A stretch of DNA of 9,833 bases from Lachnospiraceae bacterium UBA2860 (GTDB taxonomy: Bacteria > Bacillota > Clostridia > Lachnospirales > Lachnospiraceae): positions 53,190-63,022 of the forward strand of contig DEFE01000023.1 of the NCBI GenBank assembly GCA_002350625.1, in the 5' to 3' direction. This document shows positions 1 to 7,230 of the stretch, one piece after another. The notes beneath the pieces were generated by a model, which did not search any database, was not told the DNA's origin, and was given only the letters and a program-made list of their open reading frames with translations. The position numbers and the translations under genes are program-made. Position 1 is the first letter of the stretch. Every line of letters begins with the position of its first letter.

Positions 1-738
<738 letters not shown>

Positions 739-769
739 CGCCGGAGGCCCTGATTCATCACGAAATATC

Positions 770-798
770 TTGCAAATGCAGGGTGTTTGAAATATAAT
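770..798 (+). promoter_or_regulatory. Promoter for tuf in the fusA-tuf gap
   Basis: TTGCAA (770-775) and TATAAT (793-798) are separated by exactly 17 bp, and the -10 box is a perfect SigA consensus. Transcription would start near 805, giving a leader of about 65 nt. This would give tuf expression independent of the upstream str operon. Read-through from fusA remains possible because no terminator is visible after its stop codon. Confidence 0.75.
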
Positions 799-868
799 AA
801 CGAATAGCATCGCTCAGAGATGAAGCGCAAAAGTGCCATTTTCGGCATACTAAGGAGGAAATTGAGAA

Positions 869-2065
869 ATGGGTAAGCAAAAGTTCGAGAGAACCAAACC
901 GCATGTTAACATCGGTACGATCGGCCACGTCGACCACGGCAAGACAACTCTGACAGCAGCCATCACGACTGTTCTCGCCAAGAGAGTTCCGTGCCCGGGC
1001 AACGTCCTCGTCGAGTTCGGCAACATCGACAAGGCTCCGGAAGAGAGAGAGCGTGGTATTACTATTAATACAGCACACGTTGAATATGAGACAGAGAACA
1101 GACATTACGCACACGTTGACTGCCCCGGCCACGCTGACTATGTCAAGAACATGATCACGGGCGCTGCGCAGATGGACGGCGCGATCCTCGTTGTCGCTGC
1201 GACAGACGGCGTTATGGCTCAGACAAAGGAGCACGTCCTCCTTGCCCGCCAGGTCGGCGTTCCGCGTATGGTCGTTTTCCTTAACAAGTGCGACATGGTT
1301 GATGACGACGAGCTCCTTGAGCTGGTCGAGATGGAGATCACAGAGCTTCTTGTCGAGTACAACTTCGATGAGGAGACACCGATCATCCGCGGTTCCGCCC
1401 TCAAGGCTCTTGAGGATCCGGACGGCGAATGGGGCGACAAGGTTATGGAGCTGCTCGCCGCTGTCGACGAGTGGATTCCGGAGCCGGTCCGCGATACGGA
1501 CAAGCCGTTCCTGATGCCTGTTGAGGACGTCTTCACGATCTCCGGCCGTGGTACGGTTGCTACGGGCCGTGTCGAGAGAGGTACTCTGAAGGTTATGGAT
1601 CCGGTCGAAATCCTCGGCGTCAAGGAAGACAAGGACACATCCGTTGCGACAGGTATCGAGATGTTCCACAAGCTTCTGGATCAGGCGCAGGCCGGCGACA
1701 ACATCGGCGTTCTGCTCCGTGGTATCGACCGTACGGGCATCGTCCGCGGCCAGGTCGTTGCGAAGCCGGGTTCGGTTACCTGCCATCACAAGTTCACGGC
1801 TCAGGTTTACGTCCTGACAAAGGATGAAGGCGGCCGTCATACACCGTTCTTCAACAACTATCGCCCGCAGTTCTACTTCAGAACAACGGACGTCACAGGC
1901 GTGATCAACCTTCCGGAAGGCACAGAGATGTGCATGCCCGGCGACAACGTCGAGATGAGCGTTGAGCTGATCCACCCGATCGCTATGGAGCAGGGTCTTA
2001 CCTTCGCTATCCGTGAAGGCGGACGTACTGTCGGTTCCGGCCGTGTGGCTACGATCATCGAATAA
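869..2065 (+). CDS. tuf: Elongation factor Tu
   Basis: EF-Tu is the cytosolic GTPase that brings aminoacyl-tRNA to the ribosomal A site. The 398-residue product is full length for the family. GTP-binding motifs are intact: P-loop GHVDHGKT (19-26), switch I RGITIN (62-67), DCPGH (84-88), NKCD (139-142) and SAL (176-178). The tRNA-binding domains II and III follow, with 'GRGTVATGRVERG' and the C-terminal 'FAIREGGRTVGSGRV'. The start is supported by AAGGAGG at 852-858, 10 bases before the ATG. The insert between helix A and switch I (residues 39-52) and the ending 'ATIIE' are of the kind I recall from Lachnospiraceae EF-Tu. The gene has its own promoter (770-798) and terminator (2085-2116). Codon choice leans on AGA, GTT and GGT more than the downstream genes do, as expected for a very highly expressed gene. 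Confidence 0.99.
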   Translation: MGKQKFERTKPHVNIGTIGHVDHGKTTLTAAITTVLAKRVPCPGNVLVEFGNIDKAPEERERGITINTAHVEYETENRHYAHVDCPGHADYVKNMITGAAQMDGAILVVAATDGVMAQTKEHVLLARQVGVPRMVVFLNKCDMVDDDELLELVEMEITELLVEYNFDEETPIIRGSALKALEDPDGEWGDKVMELLAAVDEWIPEPVRDTDKPFLMPVEDVFTISGRGTVATGRVERGTLKVMDPVEILGVKEDKDTSVATGIEMFHKLLDQAQAGDNIGVLLRGIDRTGIVRGQVVAKPGSVTCHHKFTAQVYVLTKDEGGRHTPFFNNYRPQFYFRTTDVTGVINLPEGTEMCMPGDNVEMSVELIHPIAMEQGLTFAIREGGRTVGSGRVATIIE

Positions 2066-2084
2066 TTAAAACCGATTTACGGAA

Positions 2085-2116
2085 GGGCTGCCGCATCCAT
2101 GCGGCGGCCCTTTTTT
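2085..2116 (+). terminator. Intrinsic terminator of tuf
   Basis: A GC-rich inverted repeat (2085-2096 paired with 2099-2110, one G-T wobble; the innermost A-T pairs probably open into the loop) is followed by six T residues at 2111-2116. It lies 20 bp after the tuf stop codon and fits a strong Rho-independent terminator. Confidence 0.93.
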
Positions 2117-2123
2117 GCCGCCC

Positions 2124-2152
2124 TTGACGTTCTTTAGGGAAAATGATATGAT
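2124..2152 (+). promoter_or_regulatory. Promoter for the SH3 lipoprotein gene
   Basis: TTGACG (2124-2129), a 17-bp spacer and TATGAT (2147-2152), with TG at 2144-2145 making an extended -10 element. It begins only eight bases after the tuf terminator T-run. Transcription should start near 2159, leaving a leader of about 115 nt before the first credible start codon at 2275. Confidence 0.8.
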
Positions 2153-2158
2153 GCCGTA

Positions 2159-2274
2159 GAGTGGTGACATATCCCGCTTACCCTTATTATATGCGGAATA
2201 TGCGGGATTTGAAAAACCGTACCTGCGGCGAAGGGCACAGGCTGCGGGGAGATGAACAGTTGGAAAGGGGATTT
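2159..2274 (+). other. 5' leader of the SH3 lipoprotein mRNA
   Basis: This untranslated stretch of about 115 nt contains a 7-bp inverted repeat, ATCCCGC (2171-2177) with GCGGGAT (2202-2208), and a direct repeat of ATATGCGG (2189-2196 and 2198-2205). I recognise no riboswitch class. The region is open in frame with the downstream gene from a GTG at 2161. That codon would lie at the transcription start with no room for a ribosome binding site, so I treat the region as leader. Confidence 0.4.
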
Positions 2275-2925
2275 ATGAGTATGAAATTCAATCGGGTAAA
2301 AGCTATGTCAGTCATGGCGGCAGCGGCTGCTGCGATCGCTCTGACCGCATGCGGGAATTCGGGAACGATTTCTTCTCTGACAGACAGCGACTCGACCGCG
2401 TCGATCGCGGAAGGCGCAGCGGTGGAACAGCCGGCGGTTCTTTCTGCAAGCATTTCGGCAGCTGAGAGCGCCGTATCTTCCGTACCGGAGATCGTACCCC
2501 AGACGGTGGCGGCCACAGAGGTGACGTCCGCACCGGCGGCAGACCTTACGGCAGCGGCTCCCGATGAGGAAGTGTCGGGAACAGGCAATACGTATAATGC
2601 GGCGCCGCTGACAAGCACTGCGGCGACAGCTGCGAGCACAGCTTCGGAAGCGGAGAGTGAGGCCGAGCTTCTTGCGGATAACGCGGAACCGACGGCGGCT
2701 CCCGAGGAGAGCACATATGAGCCGGCCGGCGAAGGCAACACGGGCTATATCACAGGCGACGAAGTCAATGTCCGCGAGACGCCGACGACGGATGACGGCG
2801 ACGACAACGTACTGTTTACGCTGTTCGAGGGCGACGAGGTCAAGATCCTTGAGAGCGCGGACGGCTGGTACAAGGTCGAAGTGGACGGGGAGACCGGCTG
2901 GGTCAACGCCTCCTTCGTCGAATGA
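2275..2925 (+). CDS. Lipoprotein with Ala/Ser/Thr-rich linker and C-terminal SH3b domain
   Basis: A secreted, membrane-anchored protein of 216 residues. The N-terminus has basic residues, a hydrophobic run of alanines and the lipobox L-T-A-C, so Cys26 should be lipidated by Lgt after export and the protein anchored outside the membrane. Residues about 27-155 are a low-complexity linker rich in Ala, Ser, Thr and Glu, probably disordered and wall-spanning. Residues about 157-216 form a bacterial SH3 domain (SH3_3 type), with 'DEVNVRETP', 'LFEGDEVKIL', 'DGWYKVEVDGETGWV'; such domains usually bind peptidoglycan or wall peptides. The start is ambiguous: AAAGGGG (2264-2270) lies 4 bases from the ATG at 2275 and 10 bases from an in-frame ATG at 2281. 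Both retain the signal peptide. The gene is monocistronic, with its own promoter and terminator. No catalytic domain is seen, so its precise role is unknown; a wall-binding sensor or adaptor is possible. Confidence 0.88.
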   Translation: MSMKFNRVKAMSVMAAAAAAIALTACGNSGTISSLTDSDSTASIAEGAAVEQPAVLSASISAAESAVSSVPEIVPQTVAATEVTSAPAADLTAAAPDEEVSGTGNTYNAAPLTSTAATAASTASEAESEAELLADNAEPTAAPEESTYEPAGEGNTGYITGDEVNVRETPTTDDGDDNVLFTLFEGDEVKILESADGWYKVEVDGETGWVNASFVE

Positions 2926-2940
2926 TTGAGAAATCAGTGA

Positions 2941-2972
2941 AAAAGGACACCGCTTGGCGGTGTCCTTTTTTT
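2941..2972 (+). terminator. Intrinsic terminator after the SH3 lipoprotein gene
   Basis: A 9-bp perfect stem (2945-2953 with 2957-2965) has an A-run before it and seven T residues after it (2966-2972), starting 15 bp after the stop codon. The flanking A and T runs make it look bidirectional, so it may also end transcripts of the convergent methyltransferase gene. Confidence 0.92.
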
Positions 2973-2974
2973 GA

Positions 2975-3007
2975 AATATGACACGGGGTCTGACCCCTTG
3001 TCATATT
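2975..3007. repeat. REP-like palindrome, copy 1
   Basis: An imperfect palindrome: 9-bp outer arms (2975-2983 with 2999-3007), a single C/T mismatch, then a 6-bp inner stem GGGGTC/GACCCC (2985-2990 with 2992-2997) around one T. Copy 2 shares the core GGGTCTGACCCCTTGTCAT in the same orientation, 45 bp further on. From memory, similar GGGTCTGACCCC palindromes are scattered in many bacterial genomes and have been linked to REP-associated transposases. No transposase is present here. Confidence 0.8.
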
Positions 3008-3021
3008 GTATGCAATGTAAA

Positions 3022-3050
3022 TGTGACAGAGGGTCTGACCCCTTGTCATG
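3022..3050. repeat. REP-like palindrome, copy 2, overlapping a stop codon
   Basis: TGACA (3024-3028) pairs with TGTCA (3044-3048), and GGGTC/GACCC form the inner stem around T3036. It is the same element as copy 1, with diverged outer arms and the GGGG run of copy 1 changed to AGGG (3030-3033). The TGA stop of the minus-strand methyltransferase (3046-3048) lies inside its right arm. Confidence 0.8.
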
Positions 3051-3912
3051 TTTTCCAGACGGCCCGCCCGGCGCAGCCGCAGGGGAGAACGAGGCCGTTT
3101 TCGGTGACAGGGAGGCCGATCTCGCCGGCTTCGATCTGCGCGGGCGCGTGGCTTTTCAGCGCCGTGTGCAGCATGTAGGCGAGCACGCCGCTCTGGAGGC
3201 CGGTCGTGTAGGAACTGATGAGGAAGAAGAGTGGGTCGTCCGTAAGGAGGCGCGCGCAGTTCGTGATGAGGGGAAAGACTTCGTCTTCCAGCTTCCAGAC
3301 TTCGCCTTTGGGGCCGCGTCCGTAGGAGGGCGGATCCATGATGATGGCGTCGTAATGATTGCCGCGGCGGATCTCGCGCTCGACGAAGCGGATGCAGTCG
3401 TCGACGAGCCAGCGGACGGGCTTGTCTTCGAGGCCGGAGGAGCGCACGTTTTCGTGGGCCCAGGTGACCATGCCTTTGGAAGCGTCGACGTGGGTGACGG
3501 AGGCGCCCGCTTCGAGAGCGGCGCAGGTCGCGCCGCCGGTGTAGGCGAAAAGGTTGAGGACCTTCACGGGCCTGCGGGCGCTTTTGATCAGCGGGCGGAA
3601 GAAGTCCCAGTTGGCCGCCTGCTCCGGAAAGAGGCCGGTGTGCTTGAAGCTGAAGGGCTTCAGGTTGAAGACGAGCGTGTCGTAGCGGACCTGCCAGCTC
3701 TCGGGCAGGTCAAAGAAGTCCCAGCTGCCGCCGCCTTTTGCGCTGCGGTGATAGTGGGCGTTCGGCTTCTTCCACCCGGGATGGCGCCTGTCCGTCTGCC
3801 AGATGACCTGGGGATCGGGCCGGATGAGGAGGTAGCTGTCCCACCGCTCGAGCTTTTCCCCGGCGGATGTGTCGAGGACTTCATAGTCTTTCCATTTGTC
3901 GGCTATCCACAT
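3046..3912 (-). CDS. Class I SAM-dependent methyltransferase, RlmI-like (probable RNA methyltransferase)
   Basis: The 288-residue product has the Rossmann-type SAM fold of the Methyltrans_SAM (PF10672-like) family, which includes rRNA cytosine methyltransferases such as RlmI and RlmK. An N-terminal substrate region (1-85) leads to 'FKHTGLFPEQ' (89-98). Next come SAM motif I 'VLNLFAYTGG' (118-127), an acidic residue binding the SAM ribose ('HVDAS', D143), an acidic pair 'DD' (171-172) and the catalytic-loop motif 'DPPSYGRGPKGE' (193-204). The C-terminal 'LPCG' is a usual ending of the family as I recall it, so the protein looks complete although its TGA lies in a REP-like repeat. GGAGG (plus-strand 3918-3922) lies 5 bases before the ATG. 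It is divergent from the aminotransferase gene, with its own promoter. The exact RNA target cannot be read from sequence. Confidence 0.9.
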   Translation of the reverse strand: MWIADKWKDYEVLDTSAGEKLERWDSYLLIRPDPQVIWQTDRRHPGWKKPNAHYHRSAKGGGSWDFFDLPESWQVRYDTLVFNLKPFSFKHTGLFPEQAANWDFFRPLIKSARRPVKVLNLFAYTGGATCAALEAGASVTHVDASKGMVTWAHENVRSSGLEDKPVRWLVDDCIRFVEREIRRGNHYDAIIMDPPSYGRGPKGEVWKLEDEVFPLITNCARLLTDDPLFFLISSYTTGLQSGVLAYMLHTALKSHAPAQIEAGEIGLPVTENGLVLPCGCAGRAVWKT

Positions 3913-3941
3913 ATGTGCCTCCGCGTCTTTATTTCGTGCTC

Positions 3942-3971
3942 ATTGTACCGTAGGGGGCGGCTCCTTTGCAA
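3942..3971 (-). promoter_or_regulatory. Promoter for the methyltransferase gene
   Basis: On the minus strand TTGCAA (plus 3966-3971), an 18-bp spacer and TACAAT (plus 3942-3947) precede the gene by about 30 bp. The -35 box lies four bases from the -35 box of the divergent aminotransferase promoter, so the two polymerase sites are back to back and probably interfere. Confidence 0.65.
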
Positions 3972-3975
3972 GATG

Positions 3976-4004
3976 TTGACATCATTTGTGCCCTGACGTA
4001 AAAT
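3976..4004 (+). promoter_or_regulatory. Promoter for the aminotransferase gene
   Basis: TTGACA (3976-3981) is a perfect -35 box; 17 bp later comes TAAAAT (3999-4004), one mismatch from consensus. This is the best promoter match in the window. Transcription should begin near 4011, giving a leader of about 120 nt that holds the hairpin at 4039-4085. Confidence 0.85.
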
Positions 4005-4019
4005 CGTTTGTAATTGTTA

Positions 4020-4097
4020 AAGTCAGGAGCTGAAGTTTGTTTCCGAATGCGAAGCATGAGGACTACAACCTTCGCATCCGGAAACATTAAGTCAGGA
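4020..4097 (+). promoter_or_regulatory. Long hairpin in the aminotransferase leader, framed by 9-bp direct repeats
   Basis: Bases 4039-4054 pair with 4070-4085 (16 positions, one A/C mismatch) around a 15-nt loop, forming a very stable RNA stem between the promoter and the ribosome binding site. AAGTCAGGA occurs on each side (4020-4028 and 4089-4097). No T-run follows, so it is not a simple terminator, and it does not match a riboswitch I know. It could be an mRNA-stabilising or attenuating element, a protein-binding site, or a small inserted palindromic element with a target-site duplication. Confidence 0.6.
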
Positions 4098-4130
4098 CTC
4101 GAAATATAGATTCCGGCAGGAGGGAATTAC

Positions 4131-5417
4131 ATGAAGCCATATGCACAGATGTCACGCGAGGAGCTGATGGCCGAGAAGGCGGCGCTGGAGGCGCAGTTTG
4201 CGGAGATTAAGGCGAAGAAGCTGAAGCTCGATATGTCGAGAGGCAAGCCTTCCCATGATCAGATCGTGCTGTCCGACGCGATGATGGACGTGCTTCACTC
4301 GAACAGTTACTTCAATGACGAGACCGGGACGGACTGCCGCAATTACGGCGTGCTCCGGGGCATTCCGGAGGCGAAGCGCCTGATGGGCGCGATGTCGGAG
4401 GTGGACGAGAACGACATGATCATCTTCGGCAACTCGTCGCTCAATATCATGTTCGATACGGTCTCGCGCTCCTATACGCACGGCGTGTGCGGGGAGACAC
4501 CCTGGTGCAGACTGGACAAGGTGAAGTTCCTCTGCCCGGTGCCCGGCTATGACAGACACTTCCGCATCACGGAGTATTTCGGAATTGAGATGATCAATAT
4601 CCCGATGACGGAGACCGGCCCGGATATGGACCTCGTCGAGAAGTACGTGGAGAGCGACCCGGCCGTCAAGGGCATCTGGTGCGTGCCGAAGTATTCGAAC
4701 CCGCAGGGCTACAGCTACTCGGACGAGACGGTGCGCCGTTTTGCGCACCTGAAGCCGGCGGCGCCTGATTTCCGCATCTATTGGGACAACGCCTATTCGA
4801 TCCACCACCTCTACGACGATCCGGACAGACAGGACGTGATCCTGGAGATCTTGAGCGAATGCCGTGAGGCGGGGAATCCGGATATTGTCTTTAAGTTTAT
4901 CTCGACCTCGAAGGTCACCTTCCCGGGATCGGGACTTGCGGCGCTGACGGCGTCGAAGAAGAACCTGGATGACGCGGCAAAGCACATGCTGGTGCAGACC
5001 ATCGGTCACGACAAGATGAACCAGCTGCGCCACGTGCGTTTCTTCGGGAATATGGCGAATATGCATGAGCACATGCGGCGGCACGCGGCGATCTTAAGGC
5101 CGAAGTTCGAGATGCTCTACGACATCTTCGAGACGTCGCTCGGCGCCCTTGAGATCGGTTCGTGGACGAAGCCGAAGGGCGGTTACTTTATCTCCTTCGA
5201 CGCGCTTGACGGCTGCGCGAAGGCGATCGTGGCGAAATGCGCGGAGGCCGGCGTGAAGCTGACGCCCGCGGGCGCGACATTTCCGTATGGAAAGGACCCG
5301 CGCGACAGGAACATCCGCATCGCGCCGTCTTACCCGGAGCTCGACGAGCTTGAAAAGGCAGCGCAGGTGTTTGTGCTCGCGGTGCGGCTCGTGAGTGCAG
5401 AGAAGTTCCTCGGATAA
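4131..5417 (+). CDS. Aspartate aminotransferase, MocR-like class I/II fold (PF12897 type)
   Basis: A cytosolic PLP enzyme of 428 residues. It closely resembles the Corynebacterium glutamicum-type aspartate aminotransferase, as I remember that sequence: 'LKLDMSRGKPS', 'DCRNYGVLRGIPEAKRL', 'SSLNIMFD', 'CPVPGYDRHF', 'MTETGPDMD', 'PKYSNPQGYSYS'. The expected reaction is aspartate plus 2-oxoglutarate giving oxaloacetate plus glutamate. PLP residues are in place: D219 in 'WDNAY' for the pyridine nitrogen, K261 in 'STSKVTFPGSG' for the Schiff base, and R396 in 'IRIAPSYP' for the substrate carboxylate. The start is fixed by AGGAGGG (4118-4124), 6 bases before the ATG. It has a near-consensus promoter and a structured leader. 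No clear terminator lies in the 90 bp before the L,D-transpeptidase gene, so read-through is likely. Substrate preference is inferred from the family; a related amino donor cannot be excluded. Confidence 0.92.
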   Translation: MKPYAQMSREELMAEKAALEAQFAEIKAKKLKLDMSRGKPSHDQIVLSDAMMDVLHSNSYFNDETGTDCRNYGVLRGIPEAKRLMGAMSEVDENDMIIFGNSSLNIMFDTVSRSYTHGVCGETPWCRLDKVKFLCPVPGYDRHFRITEYFGIEMINIPMTETGPDMDLVEKYVESDPAVKGIWCVPKYSNPQGYSYSDETVRRFAHLKPAAPDFRIYWDNAYSIHHLYDDPDRQDVILEILSECREAGNPDIVFKFISTSKVTFPGSGLAALTASKKNLDDAAKHMLVQTIGHDKMNQLRHVRFFGNMANMHEHMRRHAAILRPKFEMLYDIFETSLGALEIGSWTKPKGGYFISFDALDGCAKAIVAKCAEAGVKLTPAGATFPYGKDPRDRNIRIAPSYPELDELEKAAQVFVLAVRLVSAEKFLG

Positions 5418-5507
5418 AGAGGGCGGAGCCGGCGGATCCGGCCGGCGCATAAGAGGCATGCGAGGGGGGAGAGCATCTTTTTATGCGGCAGAGAAAGGGG
5501 TTATTTA

Positions 5508-7070
5508 ATGAAGCAAAAAAAGGGGAAGATGCTTCCGGACGATGTCGACCTGAGGCTCTCCGATATCGAAGGACCGGAGGATGACGACATCGAGCTTCCG
5601 GAGGGAGATCTGACGGAGGAGGTTGTCCACGTCGAGCCGTCGAAGGAGGAGCTTAAGAAGCGCAGGAGACGCGCGACGGCGCTCTCGGCGGTGAAGCTGT
5701 TCCTTGTGCTCGTCATCATCGCCTGCCTGCTCGGCGCGGGCGGCTACGCGATCTATGATCACTACCGCGAGTACTACTCGACGCATTTCTACGAGGGGAC
5801 GACCATCAACGGGACGGACGTGTCCTTCCGGACGGTGGACGTGATCAAGAACAGCATCAAAAATGACATCTCCCGCTACTCGCTGACCGTCGCGGAGAAG
5901 GACGGCGCCGAGGAGGTGCTGAGCTCGGAGGATGTCGGCTGGGCTTATGTGGACGACGGAAAGGTCGACGAGTTCATGGAGAGCCAGGACGCGGAACACT
6001 GGTATAAGCATTTCCGCGAAGGACAGAAGTTCGAGATTTCCGCCGGCACGACCTACGACAAGGAGAAAGCGCTCGCCGCCATCCGGAAGATGCGCTGCTT
6101 TGACGGGACGTTCGTGACGGAACCGGCGGATGCGATGCTGATCCAGAACGCGGAGGGCAATTACGAGGTACAGCCGGAGATCCAGGGCAACAAGCTGAAG
6201 GCTGAAGAGGTTGAGAAAACGATCCTCGCCGCGCTCGACAAATCCGAGCGCAGCGTGAGCCTCGTCGAGCCGGACTGCTATGAGCACCCGCAGATCCTCA
6301 GCGACAACGAGAACCTCGTCCGGCGGCGCGACCAGTGGAACCGGCTGCTCGGCATCCACATCACCTATGAGTTCGGCGACAACTACGAGGACATCGACAG
6401 GAATTTCCTGCTGCCCTATATCACGGACGACGGCGAAAATGTCACCCTCGATACGAGCTGGGTCTCGGATCTCGTCTACACCTGGGGATCCCGCTACGAC
6501 ACCTTCGGCGCCGACCGCAGCTTCCGGACTTATGACGGACAGGACATCGTGGTGCCCGGCGGCGATTACGGCTGGTGCATCCACAAGGACAACACGATCG
6601 CAAAGCTCAAATCTCAGCTCGAAAATGCCGAAAGCGGCGTCTACCACGCCGAGTGGCTCTACGAGGCGATGGGCTGGGACAATGGCGATCTGACCGGCAC
6701 CTATGTCGAGGTGTCGCTCTCGCAGCAGAAGCTGTGGTGCTACAAAGACTATGAGCTGATCGTCGCGACGGACGTCGTCACCGGCCGGCCGACGCCGGAC
6801 CGCGAGACGATCCGGGGCGTATTTGCGATCGACGCGAAGAAGTCCCCGGCGACGCTGGGGCGCATGGACGTGCAGGGATACTCCTCCCCGGTCAGCTGGT
6901 GGTGCCCGTTCAACGGCGGGCAGGGACTCCACGACGCGCCGTGGCGCGGCGCCTTCGGAGGGAATATCTATCTCTCCAACGGATCGCACGGATGCGTGAA
7001 TATCCCGGTGGACAAGATGGAGGCGATCTACGATACCGTGTCAATCGGCACGGCCGTGGTGGTATACTAA
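5508..7070 (+). CDS. Membrane-anchored L,D-transpeptidase (YkuD) with PG_binding_4-like ectodomain
   Basis: This enzyme should form 3-3 cross-links in peptidoglycan, or attach other groups to it, on the outer face of the membrane. Its 520 residues show an acidic cytoplasmic tail (1-48), a stop-transfer cluster KKRRRR (50-55), and one membrane helix (about 60-83) with no signal-peptidase site, so it is a type II membrane protein. Residues about 90-380 look like the PG_binding_4 region common in clostridial transpeptidases ('FYEGTTINGTDVS' at its start). The YkuD domain covers about 396-520, with His475 in 'GLHDAPWR' and the catalytic 'SNGSHGCVNIP' containing His494 and nucleophile Cys496. AAAGGGG (5494-5500) lies 7 bases before the ATG. 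The upstream gap is GC-rich and without a clear promoter, so it may be transcribed from the aminotransferase promoter. Enzyme class is secure; the acceptor substrate is not. Confidence 0.93.
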   Translation: MKQKKGKMLPDDVDLRLSDIEGPEDDDIELPEGDLTEEVVHVEPSKEELKKRRRRATALSAVKLFLVLVIIACLLGAGGYAIYDHYREYYSTHFYEGTTINGTDVSFRTVDVIKNSIKNDISRYSLTVAEKDGAEEVLSSEDVGWAYVDDGKVDEFMESQDAEHWYKHFREGQKFEISAGTTYDKEKALAAIRKMRCFDGTFVTEPADAMLIQNAEGNYEVQPEIQGNKLKAEEVEKTILAALDKSERSVSLVEPDCYEHPQILSDNENLVRRRDQWNRLLGIHITYEFGDNYEDIDRNFLLPYITDDGENVTLDTSWVSDLVYTWGSRYDTFGADRSFRTYDGQDIVVPGGDYGWCIHKDNTIAKLKSQLENAESGVYHAEWLYEAMGWDNGDLTGTYVEVSLSQQKLWCYKDYELIVATDVVTGRPTPDRETIRGVFAIDAKKSPATLGRMDVQGYSSPVSWWCPFNGGQGLHDAPWRGAFGGNIYLSNGSHGCVNIPVDKMEAIYDTVSIGTAVVVY

Positions 7071-7073
7071 AGG

Positions 7074-7184
7074 AGAACTGCGGACGGTTCTGCGCCCGCA
7101 AAACTGAAAAAGGACAGCGGACGGTTCTGCGTCCGCAAAACTGAAACAGGACAGCGGATGGTTCTGCGCTCGCAATAATCAGTG
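7074..7184. repeat. Three tandem 37-bp hairpin repeats
   Basis: Units at 7074-7110, 7111-7147 and 7148-7184. Each has a six-base arm, the invariant 8-nt loop GGTTCTGC and a closing arm. The arms are GCGGAC/GCCCGC in unit 1, GCGGAC/GTCCGC (perfect) in unit 2, and GCGGAT/GCTCGC in unit 3. Units 1 and 2 continue with CCGCAAAACTGAAA. A partial inverted end, CTGTCCT (7195-7201), lies just after the array. It starts four bases after the transpeptidase stop codon. The units are contiguous without spacers, so this is not a CRISPR array. It may be a REP-type element or an mRNA structure between two co-transcribed genes. Confidence 0.85.
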
Positions 7185-7230
7185 AATGTAAGAACTGTCC
7201 TCCGTTCACAGCAGCGCGAGGTAAAACAGC

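Noticed and set aside
758..1975. Long minus-strand open frame opposite tuf
   Set aside because: It is the antisense of the certain tuf gene in a codon-biased GC-rich sequence, shows no recognisable domain and has no ribosome binding site support.
2161..2274. GTG at 2161 as the start of the lipoprotein, adding 38 residues
   Set aside because: It lies at the predicted transcription start with no ribosome binding site, and would bury the lipoprotein signal peptide behind a non-hydrophobic extension. The ATG at 2275 (or 2281) has a Shine-Dalgarno and yields a proper signal.
2971..3996. Plus-strand open frame opposite the methyltransferase
   Set aside because: It starts inside the terminator and palindromes and runs antisense to a gene with clear SAM motifs; no domain is recognisable.
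4020..4130. Riboswitch or T-box in the aminotransferase leader
   Set aside because: It has no T-box sequence, no known aptamer core and no alternative terminator with a T-run; only one strong hairpin is visible.
5418..5507. Terminator or promoter between the aminotransferase and L,D-transpeptidase genes
   Set aside because: The GC-rich inverted repeat near 5427-5447 has no T-run, the GCAT/ATGC pair near 5473 is only 4 bp, and no -35/-10 pair is recognisable.
5505..6989. Long minus-strand open frame opposite the L,D-transpeptidase
   Set aside because: Same reason: the plus strand encodes a protein with intact catalytic motifs, and the antisense product is a Val/Arg/Asp-rich shadow.
7074..7184. 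CRISPR array
   Set aside because: The 37-bp units are directly contiguous with no unique spacers and no cas genes nearby.
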